Shown: positions 33,692-42,507 of the stretch, piece after piece
Position numbering within the stretch: the first letter of the stretch is position 1
Layout of the letters: the number at the start of each line of letters is the position of its first letter
Origin: Tolypothrix sp. NIES-4075
GTDB taxonomy: Bacteria > Cyanobacteriota > Cyanobacteriia > Cyanobacteriales > Nostocaceae
Assembly: GCF_002218085.1 (NCBI RefSeq)
Contig: NZ_BDUC01000001.1
Span: forward strand, 1,241,955 to 1,305,954
Length of the DNA: 64,000 bases
Reading direction: 5' to 3'
Program-made: the position numbers and the translations under genes
The notes under the pieces: model-generated
Seen by the model: only the letters and a program-made list of their open reading frames with translations
Told to the model about the DNA's origin: nothing
Database searches by the model: none

Positions 33692-34201
33692 ATGCCAAGA
33701 AACCACACTAAACAACTTTTAATTAATTACACAACCACTTCTAGCAACGAATTGTCAATGGCAGCAGAAACTAATGAAAGCCATCTACTGATTATTGAAG
33801 ATGACCAAGGACGCAAAGAATTTACGCTCGATCGCCCTTTGTATTCTATCGGTAGACGCGAGTGCGATATTACTTTAGTATCGCAGTTTGTCTCACGCCG
33901 TCATGCCACATTAGTTAGACTGCCACGAGACGATAAAAACCATAGTTATTATTATCGGATTGTCGATGGTGATGCCAAAGGCAAACCTAGTGCCAACGGT
34001 TTAATGATCAACGGTCGCAGGATACCAGCACACGATCTCAAAAATGAAGACGAGATTGTTTTTGGTCCTCAGGTACGTGCTATTTATTATTTGTTAAGAG
34101 ATACTGCACGACCTATGGTGGAAACTGATGCCACTGAGTATGATATTACACTTATAAACCCAGGCATGACTGAAGATATAGACGAGGAAATTGAAGATTG
34201 A
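33692..34201 (+). CDS. FHA domain protein
   Basis: 169 aa. The FHA domain spans about residues 28-135: LYSIGRRECDITLVSQFVSRRHATLVRL has the conserved GR, S-RRH residues that bind phosphothreonine, followed by SANGLMINGRRI (the N-G loop) and LKNEDEIVFG. A short acidic tail follows (ENPGM-like, EDIDEEIED). FHA proteins dock Thr-phosphorylated partners in Ser/Thr-kinase signalling. A later Met (33758, MAAETNES) is an equally possible start. No kinase gene is adjacent. Confidence 0.88.
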   Translation: MPRNHTKQLLINYTTTSSNELSMAAETNESHLLIIEDDQGRKEFTLDRPLYSIGRRECDITLVSQFVSRRHATLVRLPRDDKNHSYYYRIVDGDAKGKPSANGLMINGRRIPAHDLKNEDEIVFGPQVRAIYYLLRDTARPMVETDATEYDITLINPGMTEDIDEEIED

Positions 34202-34324
34202 AAACCTGCCAAAACTGGTATGTTTTTCATATCATCTTCGTTTTTGCAAGGAGCGTGTTGCTGCCATCTAGCTTGATACTCTGGCTAACCACAGCAAACG
34301 CCTTGCTCCCCGATGTGCCACTGG

Positions 34325-34672
34325 CTACCCCGCAATGCTTTCAATCAAATGCCAATGTCGGTTATGTTCGATCGCCTGCTTGAGGTATTCAAACACTTGG
34401 CGGCAGTGATTATCAAGTTGAAGAGGCAGTTCCTCATTTTTAATCACAATACTCATCCGGGTTTCTGTTTCCGTAGCTGTTGACTTATCAATCAAAACTT
34501 CTACCTTCACTAACTTAGAGAAGGAAACACTACCAGTAATTTCACGAGCCATAATGTAATCGGCTGTATAGTATTGAACATCAAACTCACAGTCTTGCAG
34601 AAGTTCTACAAGCAACGGCTGAAGATGGTCAATAGTCACAGAAACAATAAATGAACACGTATAGCGAGCCAT
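34325..34672 (-). CDS. conserved-looking hypothetical protein
   Basis: 115 aa from MARYTCSFIVSV (the open frame reaches 34720, but the added 16 residues look spurious). Alternating hydrophobic pattern suggests alpha/beta fold: FIVSVTIDHLQPLLVELLQDCEFDV, then YIMAREITGSVSFSKLVKVEVLIDKS and a Thr/Glu-rich strand. No motif I recognise. Transcribed convergently to the FHA gene. Confidence 0.6.
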   Translation of the reverse strand: MARYTCSFIVSVTIDHLQPLLVELLQDCEFDVQYYTADYIMAREITGSVSFSKLVKVEVLIDKSTATETETRMSIVIKNEELPLQLDNHCRQVFEYLKQAIEHNRHWHLIESIAG

Positions 34673-34749
34673 AGCCCCACGCAAACGCAACACTCCGTCC
34701 ATCCTATAATATCGAAGCATGTAAAAGGCAAGTAGTTATAGATTCATAA

Positions 34750-34878
34750 TTAAACTGGGGACTAGGGACTAGGGACTGGGGATTGGGGACTGGTGATTGA
34801 GAAAAAAGGAAAAAACGAATTTATGTGAATAATCTCTTTCCTAGTCCCCAGTCCCTAGTCCCCAGTAAAGAGTCCCCT
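34750..34878. repeat. GGGACTAGGGACTGG repeat with inverted partner
   Basis: Tandem GGGGACTAGGGACTA units (34756-34795) are followed after about 50 bp by CCTAGTCCCCAGTCCCTAGTCCCCAG, the inverse, ending AGTAAAGAGTCCCC. The same end block occurs at 21021-21048, and the forward type at 53177-53220. Sits between the minus-strand hypothetical gene and the epimerase gene. Confidence 0.8.
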
Positions 34879-34919
34879 GATAAAAAACTTTAAAATAGTA
34901 AGTTGGGCAAAGGTGCAAA

Positions 34920-35837
34920 ATGAAAGTAGCAATTACCGGGGCAACAGGATTTGTCGGCAGTCGTTTGGTAGAACGACTTCACTCTGAAGGTCAAACAGTG
35001 CTGGTGTTAACTCGCAACACCACCTTTGCCCAAAAAGTTTTTCCTTCTCAGGCTTTCCCAAATGTAGAAATTATTGCTTATACACCAATCTCTGATTCTT
35101 GGCAAGATGCAATATCAGGTTGTGATGCTGTAGTCAACCTTGCTGGAGAACCTATCGGTGAGGGACGTTGGACACCAGAACGCAAGCAGGAAATTCTCAA
35201 CAGTCGCAAACTGACTACGCAAAAAATTGTCGAAGCGATCCAGATTGCTAACCCCAAACCAAGTGTATTAGTCAACGCTTCGGCTATTGGCTATTATGGC
35301 ACCAGTGAAACCGCAACCTTTGACGAAACCAGCGCTTCCGGTAACGATTTTCTTGCTCAAGTCTGCCAAGTGTGGGAAGCCCAAGCGCAAAAAGTACAAG
35401 CATCTGGTGTACGATTAGTTATTCTGCGTTTTGGTATTGTTTTGGGAACCGGTGGTGCTTTAGGCAAAATGATTACCCCCTTCAAACTCTTTGCTGGTGG
35501 TCCCATTGGCAGCGGTAAGCAGTGGTTTTCCTGGATTCACTTAGACGATATAGTTAATTTAATACTGCAAGCTCTAACTAAACCAGAAATGCAAGGCGTA
35601 TATAATGCTACTGCGCCTAATCCCGTCCGCATGTCAGAATTATCCCAGAGTATGGGGCAAGTAATGAATCGTCCTTCTTGGCTACCTGTCCCTAGTTTTG
35701 CAATTGAAGCTCTTTTGGGTGATGGAGCGATTGTAGTTTTAGAAGGTCAACAAGTCCAGCCCAAACGCACCTTAGAAACAGGTTTTGAGTACCAATATCC
35801 TAACTTAAAACCTGCTCTAGCACAAATTCTCAAATAA
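34920..35837 (+). CDS. TIGR01777 family NAD(P)-dependent epimerase
   Basis: 305 aa extended SDR (SDR39U1/YfcH-like). MKVAITGATGFVGSRLVERL gives the NAD(P)-binding Gly motif, followed by DAVVNLAGEPIGEGRW, VNASAIGYYG, and RFGIVLGTGGALGKMI. The C-terminal DUF1731 region has RPSWLPVPSFAIEALLGDGAIVVLEGQQVQP. Substrate unknown; in cyanobacteria and plants the family is associated with plastid division or redox functions. Complete. The start ATG follows AAAGGTGCAAA. Confidence 0.92.
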   Translation: MKVAITGATGFVGSRLVERLHSEGQTVLVLTRNTTFAQKVFPSQAFPNVEIIAYTPISDSWQDAISGCDAVVNLAGEPIGEGRWTPERKQEILNSRKLTTQKIVEAIQIANPKPSVLVNASAIGYYGTSETATFDETSASGNDFLAQVCQVWEAQAQKVQASGVRLVILRFGIVLGTGGALGKMITPFKLFAGGPIGSGKQWFSWIHLDDIVNLILQALTKPEMQGVYNATAPNPVRMSELSQSMGQVMNRPSWLPVPSFAIEALLGDGAIVVLEGQQVQPKRTLETGFEYQYPNLKPALAQILK

Positions 35838-35853
35838 AGTTATTTCTTAATTC

Positions 35854-35875
35854 GTAGTGAGCGGTTTACCGCTCA
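35854..35875. repeat. half copy of the GTAGTGAGCGG palindrome
   Basis: GTAGTGAGCGGTTTACCGCTCA matches the left half of the repeat at 428-483, right after the epimerase gene. Confidence 0.7.
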
Positions 35876-35908
35876 TAGTTAGCCTAACGACTGCAAAAAT
35901 ACGGGTTT

Positions 35909-35958
35909 GGGTGCGTTACAACGAATGTCCTAACGCACCCTATATTTTATATTTTTTC
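35909..35958. terminator. probable terminator between convergent genes
   Basis: GGGTGCGTTA and TAACGCACCC form a perfect 10-bp stem with a 12-nt loop, followed by TATATTTTATATTTTTTC. Placed between the converging epimerase and 81-aa protein genes. The T-rich tail is interrupted, so strength is uncertain; the hairpin could also be a dispersed repeat. Confidence 0.5.
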
Positions 35959-35979
35959 TGGTTAGTTGTGAACCGCTAA

Positions 35980-36225
35980 CTATTGACTGGAGAGGAATTT
36001 CTTAGAAACCCAGTTGATAATACCGCTAAGAATAGCACCACCCATGACGATGCCGATCGCCGGGTTAAATACTGGTTGCCAAAGTTTATGCCACAAATCC
36101 AGACCTAGATTTACTCCAGCAGCATCACCAATCGCAGCGATCACCAACCACCCAAAACCTAAAAAAACTAAGAAAACATCAGCCACCAAAATTAAGTTTA
36201 ACCAATTTAACAATTTATCTTTCAT
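35980..36225 (-). CDS. small membrane protein, 81 aa
   Basis: Starts MKDKLLNWLNLILVADVFLV. Two membrane helices (LILVADVFLVFLGFGWLVIAA, and PAIGIVMGGAILSGIINWV), with a hydrophilic loop LDLWHKLWQPVFN between and a basic C-terminus SKKFLSSQ. The open frame extends to 36555 but the extra 110 residues are read from the palindromic repeat cluster. Family not recognised by name, though the layout looks like conserved cyanobacterial small membrane proteins. Confidence 0.7.
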   Translation of the reverse strand: MKDKLLNWLNLILVADVFLVFLGFGWLVIAAIGDAAGVNLGLDLWHKLWQPVFNPAIGIVMGGAILSGIINWVSKKFLSSQ

Positions 36226-36228
36226 ATA

Positions 36229-36690
36229 AGGATTGGGGAATGGGGAATGGGTAATGGGTAATGGGCAAAGGGGAATGGTGAGCGCCGTGCCCGGGTTCCC
36301 AAGCCAGCCGCGTGCGGAGGTCACGAACGTTGAGCGGACTGGCGCCGCGTTGAGGAGCCAGTGCGTTGCGGAGCCAGCGCCGTGGTGAGGCAGCGCGGTC
36401 TTCTCCCAAAGGGAGAGGCTAACGCCAAGGGGAGCCAGTGCGGTCTTGGTGTCGGACCAAGTAGAGCATCTGGCGTGGTTTCCCCCATGAGCGACTGCCG
36501 TGCATGGTTTCCCGACTTGAGGCGACTGGCGTGAGGTCACGAACGCTATCTGCACAGCCGCGTGCGACTGGCTCTAGAGTTGGGGAAATGGGGAATGGGG
36601 AGTGGGGAATGGGTAAGAACAAAGTCGCTTTTTCCCTATTCCCAATTACCAATTACCAATTCGCAATTCGCTTTTTCCCTATTCCCAATT
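36229..36690. repeat. composite cluster of palindromic GC-rich repeats and 7-mer arrays
   Basis: Flanked by GGGGAATGGG/ATGGGTAATGGG arrays. The core (36280-36570) is a string of short GC-rich palindromic modules such as GCCAGCCGCG...GGACTGGCG, GTGCGGAGGTCACGAACG, GGTCTTCTCCCAAAGGGAGA, and GGTTTCCC...GACTGGCG. Related modules occur at 32990-33035, 47575-47670, 54650-54760 and 60340-60440. This 460-bp block is non-coding and marks a repeat landing site. Confidence 0.85.
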
Positions 36691-36695
36691 ACCAA

Positions 36696-37118
36696 TTATT
36701 CTGGAAACAGCCAGCTTTTGACTTTTAGCAAACTTTGCCAATCTGGTTTTCTGCTTAAACCGTCTTCAATGCTGCTTTTGATATCATCCCGCCATTCAGG
36801 GTTAACAAACATTAATTGTTGGGCAAAATCAATATGTTGCCTTAACCCTTTTTCACCTTTTTCCAGCATTGCTAGGGCAAGATTAATTCTTGCTTGTGCG
36901 TCTTGTGGATTTAATTTTACTGCTTTCTGTGCAGCTTTCTGAGCGGAGTTCGGTTTGTTATCTAGCAGATACAACCACGCTAAACAAGTCCAAGCGGAAC
37001 TACTTTTAGGAGCGCGATCGCATACTTCTTGAAACACAGGGATTAATTCATCCACTGATTCTCCAGCTTTATAACGTTCTAAACCTGTATCAAACAGGGA
37101 TTCAACTGTTTGAGTCAT
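36696..37118 (-). CDS. tetratricopeptide repeat protein
   Basis: 140 aa. TPR pattern: SSAWTCLAWLYLLDNKPNSAQKAAQKAVKLNPQ and DAQARINLALAMLEKGEKG are two clear repeats (Trp/Leu/Gly/Tyr/Ala/Ala/Pro positions), with a degenerate third on either side. A protein-protein adaptor with no catalytic domain. Followed 60 bp upstream in its own direction by the SufA-like gene; they may be co-transcribed (SufA-like first, then TPR), since both are on the minus strand. Confidence 0.85.
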   Translation of the reverse strand: MTQTVESLFDTGLERYKAGESVDELIPVFQEVCDRAPKSSSAWTCLAWLYLLDNKPNSAQKAAQKAVKLNPQDAQARINLALAMLEKGEKGLRQHIDFAQQLMFVNPEWRDDIKSSIEDGLSRKPDWQSLLKVKSWLFPE

Positions 37119-37178
37119 AAGTTATTAGTCAATAGTCAATCGTTAATGGTCAATAGTCAATAAAGTTTAGACTCTTAA

Positions 37179-37532
37179 CTAAACACCAAATGACTTACCG
37201 CAACCGCAGGTTTGATTGGCGTTGGGGTTGGTGAATTGAAAACCACCACCGATCATGGCATCGCTGTAATCAAGCATCAAGCCATAAAGATATAATAAGC
37301 TTTTGCGATCGCAAACAATTTTGAAGCCATCATAATCAAACATTTCATCTTGGGGGCTAATCTTACTAGCGTCTTCAAAATCCATCATGTAAGACATCCC
37401 AGAGCAGCCACCTTGACGTACTCCTACCCGCAAGCAGAGGTCTGCGCCTTGATTATCCCGCAACCTTTTCACTTGTCGCAATGCGGCTTCACTCAGTTGA
37501 ATACCTCGTTGAGATACTTGTGCTTGTGTCAT
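37179..37532 (-). CDS. A-type iron-sulfur carrier (SufA/IscA family)
   Basis: 117 aa. HesB/IscA fold with the three conserved Cys: QGGCSGMSYMMDF near 41 and the C-terminal TCGCGKSF near 108-112. Delivers or stores Fe-S clusters for apoproteins. Full length for the family. AAAGGAG lies 6 bp upstream of the start at 37532. No other suf/isc genes in the window. Confidence 0.95.
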   Translation of the reverse strand: MTQAQVSQRGIQLSEAALRQVKRLRDNQGADLCLRVGVRQGGCSGMSYMMDFEDASKISPQDEMFDYDGFKIVCDRKSLLYLYGLMLDYSDAMIGGGFQFTNPNANQTCGCGKSFGV

Positions 37533-37889
37533 CTTTTCAACTCCTTTATGTGGTATAACCAGAACCTTGTCTGGGCAAGTTTATAAGTTGAAACCCCAAG
37601 CTCTCACGCCGAGGTCGTCCCTTGCTGTTTTTGTATTTATTCTAGCGGCATTGATGTCCCAGAGTACCAAATTGTAAATACTCCTTTAAAAGCCGCAAAA
37701 AGCAGCCAAAGATTTTTATTCTAGAATTGAGGGACTCGGTGTTTGTATTTCGGTGTTTTTTAATAGCGTGGTGGTAGCCAGCAGCCCAACCCCTCTTCAG
37801 GTGCAGCCTTGTTAATTAATTTTTAGCTAACGCTCGCCATTTTCCTTAAGTTTACTTGCACATTGCTTGTTTTGACTCTTCTTTACTTT
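37533..37889. other. intergenic, no gene seen
   Basis: Divergent region between the SufA-like gene and the DUF6930-like gene. I see no convincing frame, hairpin or repeat beyond scattered AT-rich sequence. Both promoters must be here. Confidence 0.5.
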
Positions 37890-39521
37890 ATGACAAGTTT
37901 TAATCGCTCTACCAGTCGTCGGTTGCAGAAACTAATTCAAATTCCTTCTGTATGGGAGGGCGATCGCCGTCCGATGTCATCACCAACTAGAGATGACTCG
38001 GAGGAAAAAGGAGAATGCATTCTTTGGGTGGATGGCTCGCAAGGAATTGTGCGGGGGATGGATGTTGTCGATCCAGACACCGGTCCAGAGGCGATCGTTC
38101 GTACTCTCATGCGAGCAATGGAGCATCCCCACAGTCCGGCTAAACCAGCTCGTCCGCAAAGAATAGTCGTCAGAGATCGCGAGATCCAATTTTACCTGCG
38201 CGGGGTACTGCAAGATTTGGATATAGCCATTGATTACGTACCTGAATTGCATTTAATTGATGAACTATTTCGCGGATTTGCGGAAATTATTGATAGTCAA
38301 GTCCCCGAATTACCTCCACAGTATGCGTCAACCCTCCGCGATAAAGCACTAGCAATATGGAGAATTGCTCCTTGGGAATTTTTGGAAGAACAACAAATCT
38401 TATCAATAGAAATTAATAAGTGGGATGTTGGTACACTTTATGCCTCAGTGATGGGAATGCTGGGGATGGAGTATGGAATTTTGTTTTATCGCTCAGAAGA
38501 TTCTCTCAAGCGATTTCGCGCCACGGTTTTAAGAGATGATGAATCGCAAGAGCGTTTAGAAGAAGCTTTCCTCAAGCAAGATTGTCTGTTTCTCACCTTT
38601 GAGCGTAACAACGCCATTGATGAAGATGAGGATGATGTTGAGGATCTTGCAGATTTGCCCTTATCGGAAATTGAGCCTACTTTCGGCAATATCCACCCTT
38701 TAGAAGGACTGCGGTCTGTTTTGTATGACGAAGAAGCGCTGGTAGTCTTGATGGCTCTAGAAAGCTTCTCTCGCTTTATCCGCGACTATCGGCACCAGCT
38801 TCAAGGAGAAACTTTCCTTTCCCTAAGCCGTCGCTATCGCATTACAGTGCCATCGGATGAATTAACTAAATCAGTGAATATCACCGTTTCTACGATGCCG
38901 CAGTTAGCAGCCGAATTAGAGGAAATGGCAGGCTTTAGCAATCAAGACGAGGGGGATTTTGCCAATAACCCGATGTTCCGCTCATTGCGAGATGATTTGA
39001 TTCCGGAAGATTCTTTTCTCAGCTTGGGTGTAGTGTCTTGGGAAATGTTGGAATATTTACGCAACGGTGTAACATATCATCAAGCAGGCGAAATTCAACA
39101 AGTAGGTGACGGATTGCCTGTAATTTTAATTCAGACTTCCCGTCCCAAGGCGAAAATTGTAATTGAAAGTATTGAAGCTGCGGGAAAACTTAAAGCAATT
39201 TGTTTTAATCCCGGTGCCGATCCCTTTGATGGCGATCGCTACGACTTGGGTTTATTGCAAACTAACAATGGGGAATTATTTCTCTTTGGTGAATTTTTGG
39301 ATGATGACCCTATTCACGTAGAAGCACGTAAAAAATGGAATCAACGGTGTAAAAATACTCAGGGTTACTGCGGCTTAATTATTGCCAAAGGACTCACAGG
39401 TGCTTCTCGCGGAAATCCTCAGTTGCGAGATATGATGGCTTTATTTGAAGCGCGATCGCTTTCCCCGAAAGAGTTAGGTATTGGCACTCTTCAACTGATG
39501 CCGCAACTTCAATTTGAATGA
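37890..39521 (+). CDS. conserved cyanobacterial protein, DUF6930-like
   Basis: 543 aa from MTSFNRSTSRRLQKL (a TTG 27 bp upstream is an alternative). Soluble, acidic, with no membrane helix. Blocks such as IPSVWEGDRRPMSSP, ILWVDGSQGIVRGMDVVDPDTGPEAIVRTL, PQRIVVRDREIQFYLRGVLQDLDI and a very acidic loop DEDEDDVEDLADLP are characteristic of a conserved cyanobacterial family I recall as DUF6930. No catalytic motif is recognised. Alone on its strand between the SufA-like gene and the kinase. Confidence 0.7.
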   Translation: MTSFNRSTSRRLQKLIQIPSVWEGDRRPMSSPTRDDSEEKGECILWVDGSQGIVRGMDVVDPDTGPEAIVRTLMRAMEHPHSPAKPARPQRIVVRDREIQFYLRGVLQDLDIAIDYVPELHLIDELFRGFAEIIDSQVPELPPQYASTLRDKALAIWRIAPWEFLEEQQILSIEINKWDVGTLYASVMGMLGMEYGILFYRSEDSLKRFRATVLRDDESQERLEEAFLKQDCLFLTFERNNAIDEDEDDVEDLADLPLSEIEPTFGNIHPLEGLRSVLYDEEALVVLMALESFSRFIRDYRHQLQGETFLSLSRRYRITVPSDELTKSVNITVSTMPQLAAELEEMAGFSNQDEGDFANNPMFRSLRDDLIPEDSFLSLGVVSWEMLEYLRNGVTYHQAGEIQQVGDGLPVILIQTSRPKAKIVIESIEAAGKLKAICFNPGADPFDGDRYDLGLLQTNNGELFLFGEFLDDDPIHVEARKKWNQRCKNTQGYCGLIIAKGLTGASRGNPQLRDMMALFEARSLSPKELGIGTLQLMPQLQFE

Positions 39522-39584
39522 TTTTATCTTTCATAAGTGGTTGTGCAAAATTAAATATATATTAAACATCTGGTGAAAAAGAAT

Positions 39585-39613
39585 GTAGAGACTATTCTGT
39601 GCTAGGTCTCTAC
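39585..39613. repeat. GTAGAGAC...GTCTCTAC palindrome
   Basis: Arms GTAGAGAC and GTCTCTAC with inner TATTC..GTGCTAG less well paired. Lies in the 352-bp gap (39522-39873) before the hybrid kinase. The rest of the gap holds GAAGCGAACGCGAGTACGTCTC (39662 onward, read as two parts: GAAGCGAACGCGAG and TACGTCTC), another repeat fragment, and no gene. Confidence 0.7.
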
Positions 39614-39873
39614 AAGGGTTATGGATAACGCATATTTAAATTCGGTCGATGTCTATTGTCCGAAGCGAACGCGAGTACGTCTCGAAGAGAAGCAATTCAG
39701 TAAATATTGTGTTTTGAGCCAGTCAATCTGGGAACAATAACTGATGTAAAGATATTATCCTAATTCCACTGGTTTTGGAGTGGTGACACTATCCCTGAGA
39801 TCTTGTTGTTCTTCTTGAGCATTGGGCAAAAAGTACCTATGAGCATAACAAATTTAAAAAAATTACCATCGCT

Positions 39874-42087
39874 ATGAAAATTGCTCACAAACTTGTTAGT
39901 AGTTTTATAGGTGTTTCCCTATTGACAGGACTGGTGGGCACGGTCGCGATCGTCCAAAGTCAGAAAATTGCTGAAACTCTGGCGATCGAAGAAGCCAAAC
40001 ATGTTGCTCAAATCATTTCCACTATAATCACCACCGATGACAATAAGATCAACGAGTTGCGAAAGTTTGAACATAACGGCGAACTAGAAAACATGGTAGA
40101 TACACTGCATAGTCTGCAACAGCGCGACATTGTAGTGGTCGATCGCCAAAAACGGATTTTGGCAGATGTTGTTGCTGAAAATGTCGGCACCATTTTTAAT
40201 CACGATCTGGGAAACGAAATTCAGCAGACCCTGCAAGATAGTAGCACCAGAACCTTTCTGGAAAAAAGCGTCGATTATCCCCAAGGCATTAAGTTAATTG
40301 TCATTCCACTGAAAGTTGATGGCAACAAGATCGACGGTGCGGTGATTCTGGAGTATTCGTCAATGTATGACGAAGCAATTGCCGAAGCTAGACCGACCAT
40401 GACTATCATTAGCATCACCAGTTTGGGCTGCGTGGTTTTGGCTTTAATCCTAGGATTGCGAATTGCCAGTGGCATTGCCAAGCCGCTGCAATCATTGACA
40501 GACATAGCATTACAAGTCACACAAACCTCTGACTTTGACCTGCAAGCTTCAGTCAGCACCAATGATGAAACAGGCATTCTGGCAACTGCATTCAACGATC
40601 TAATTCAACGAGTCAAAGCACTACTGAATGAAAAAGAGCAACGTTCATTGGATCTGCAACAGGCAAAGGAAGCTGCCGAAGTTGCCAACCGCACCAAGAG
40701 CGAGTTTCTCGCCAACATGAACCACGAACTCCGCACCCCGCTCAACGGCATCCTGGGCTATGCCCAAATCCTCCAGCGCGATCCGGCAACTACACCCAAA
40801 CAACTCAAAGGGCTAGGTATAATTCACCAATGTGGTTCCCACCTACTGACACTGATCAACGATATTTTGGATTTGTCTAAATTGGAAGTGCAAAAGATGG
40901 AACTCTATCCCCAGGATTTCCATTTGGCGAACTTCCTTGCCTCCACGGTGGATATTTGCCGCGTCAAAGCCGAGCAAAAGGGCGTGGAGTTTCATTACCA
41001 ACCCGCCGCTAACCTGCCCACCGCCGTTTATGCCGACGACAAACGCCTGCGGCAAGTGTTGTTGAATTTGCTCAGTAATGCCGTCAAGTTTACCGACTTT
41101 GGCACCGTTACCTTCCGAGTCGAAAGAGTCGGCGAAACTCCCGAACCTGGTGCAGCCCAGCGGATTCGCTTCCAAATTAAAGATACGGGCATTGGCATTG
41201 TCTCGGAAAAACTGGGTAATATTTTCTTACCCTTTGAGCAAGCTGGGAAGCGCGATCGCAACAGCGAAGGTACTGGACTGGGACTTGCCATCAGCCAACA
41301 GATAATCGAGAAAATGGGCAGTACTATTCAAGTTGATAGTATCCTTGGTCAGGGCAGTATTTTTTCGTTTGAAGTAGACTTGCTTCCTGCTTCCGATTGG
41401 ACAGTAGGGCAAGCGATCGCTAACCAAAAAGCGATCGGCTACCAGGGCGATCGGCGCAAAATCCTGGTAGTCGATGATTACGAAGAAAATCGTCTCGTCA
41501 TCATCAACATGCTGGAACCGTTAGGCTTCAAGCTCGTAGAAGCGGAAAATGGACAAGCAGGTTTTGACATCGCCCTGCAAATGCGTCCCGACTTGATTAT
41601 TACCGATGTACATATGTCTGTCATCGATGGCTTAGAAATGACCCGCCGTCTGCGTCAACTACCCGATGCCACCACACCGATCATCGCCTCCCCTGCCACC
41701 CTGTCTCAGGTGGATATGCAGTCAAGTCTGGATGCTGGGTGCAGTAGCTTTTTCCCCAAACCGATCGAATTGAACGGGCTACTCGGCGAAATCCAGCGAT
41801 TGTTGAAGTTGCAGTGGATTTACGAAACTGAAAAAGAGGTGACTCAACCCACTGTCAGCAATACCGATCAAGTTGACCCGATCGTGCCCCCTGCCGCAGA
41901 ACTGGCAGCCCTCTATACCGCTGCCCAGGGTGGTTTTATGACCGATGTGCAACAGGAAGCCAACCGCCTGAAGCAATTATCGCCCGAATATACGGCTTTT
42001 GCGAACCAAGTTCTAGAACTGAGTCAACAGTTTGATGACGAAGCCATTCTGCGTCTAATCGAGCCGCAGTGCCCGAAACCCTTGTAG
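39874..42087 (+). CDS. hybrid sensor histidine kinase with C-terminal receiver
   Basis: 737 aa. TM1 at about 9-27, a periplasmic sensor of about 150 residues, TM2 about 176-197, HAMP (about 198-250), HisKA with FLANMNHELRTPLNGILGY (His near 286), HATPase with LLNLLSNAVKFT, DTGIGI and GTGLGLAISQQI, then a receiver with VVDDYEEN, the phospho-Asp in ITDVHMS, and the Lys in FFPKPI, and a short C-terminal helix region. The receiver may act within the phosphorelay or on the downstream kinase. Its TAG stop lies inside a palindromic repeat (42084-42112). Confidence 0.95.
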   Translation: MKIAHKLVSSFIGVSLLTGLVGTVAIVQSQKIAETLAIEEAKHVAQIISTIITTDDNKINELRKFEHNGELENMVDTLHSLQQRDIVVVDRQKRILADVVAENVGTIFNHDLGNEIQQTLQDSSTRTFLEKSVDYPQGIKLIVIPLKVDGNKIDGAVILEYSSMYDEAIAEARPTMTIISITSLGCVVLALILGLRIASGIAKPLQSLTDIALQVTQTSDFDLQASVSTNDETGILATAFNDLIQRVKALLNEKEQRSLDLQQAKEAAEVANRTKSEFLANMNHELRTPLNGILGYAQILQRDPATTPKQLKGLGIIHQCGSHLLTLINDILDLSKLEVQKMELYPQDFHLANFLASTVDICRVKAEQKGVEFHYQPAANLPTAVYADDKRLRQVLLNLLSNAVKFTDFGTVTFRVERVGETPEPGAAQRIRFQIKDTGIGIVSEKLGNIFLPFEQAGKRDRNSEGTGLGLAISQQIIEKMGSTIQVDSILGQGSIFSFEVDLLPASDWTVGQAIANQKAIGYQGDRRKILVVDDYEENRLVIINMLEPLGFKLVEAENGQAGFDIALQMRPDLIITDVHMSVIDGLEMTRRLRQLPDATTPIIASPATLSQVDMQSSLDAGCSSFFPKPIELNGLLGEIQRLLKLQWIYETEKEVTQPTVSNTDQVDPIVPPAAELAALYTAAQGGFMTDVQQEANRLKQLSPEYTAFANQVLELSQQFDDEAILRLIEPQCPKPL

Positions 42088-42112
42088 AGACGTAGCAATG
42101 CTACGTCTCTAC
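42084..42112. repeat. GTAGAGACGTAG...CTACGTCTCTAC palindrome at a stop codon
   Basis: Perfect 12-bp arms with loop CAATG. The TAG at 42085-42087 within the left arm is the stop codon of the hybrid kinase gene, so insertion of the repeat probably set the present C-terminus. It could also serve as a transcription-end hairpin. Further G-rich (42140-42200) and C-rich (42298-42330, 42470-42482) stretches follow up to 42507; no gene in between. Confidence 0.8.
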
Positions 42113-42507
42113 GTATGACTCTGGAGATATCCATTTACCGAGAAGGGGGAAAGAGGAAAGGGTAAGGGGGATAAGAGGGGAAAAGGGGAAGGGGGAAAGG
42201 GTAAGAAATATAGAGTTATTTGAATAAATCCGTTCTTACAAAGGTTGACGGGACGGAAACCGACCCCGCCAACTTTGCGCTATTTTATTTCCGTACCTTT
42301 CCCCTTTACCCCTCTTCAAATGCCTTTTCCCCACATGGTATAAAGCCCCTGTTTTTAAATATGGACACATATAAAGGAAGATTTTACTCTTACGCCCTGT
42401 GCGACAACTTCTTCTGCATCCCAAAAGTGAAACCCCTCCGCATTAAATATGGGGTTTATGAGTCCCCTTTCCCCTTTCCCCCTCTTTTTGATTATTGGAG
42501 TTTGCTG

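Noticed and set aside
35980..36555. 191-aa protein on the minus strand
   Set aside because: Only the last 81 residues from 36225 look like protein; the upstream 110 residues are translated palindromic repeat.
42220..42507. N-terminal extension of the receiver-kinase (MNKSVLTKVDG)
   Set aside because: Composition is that of C-rich repeat DNA, and the receiver domain starts normally at 42508 with a Shine-Dalgarno site.
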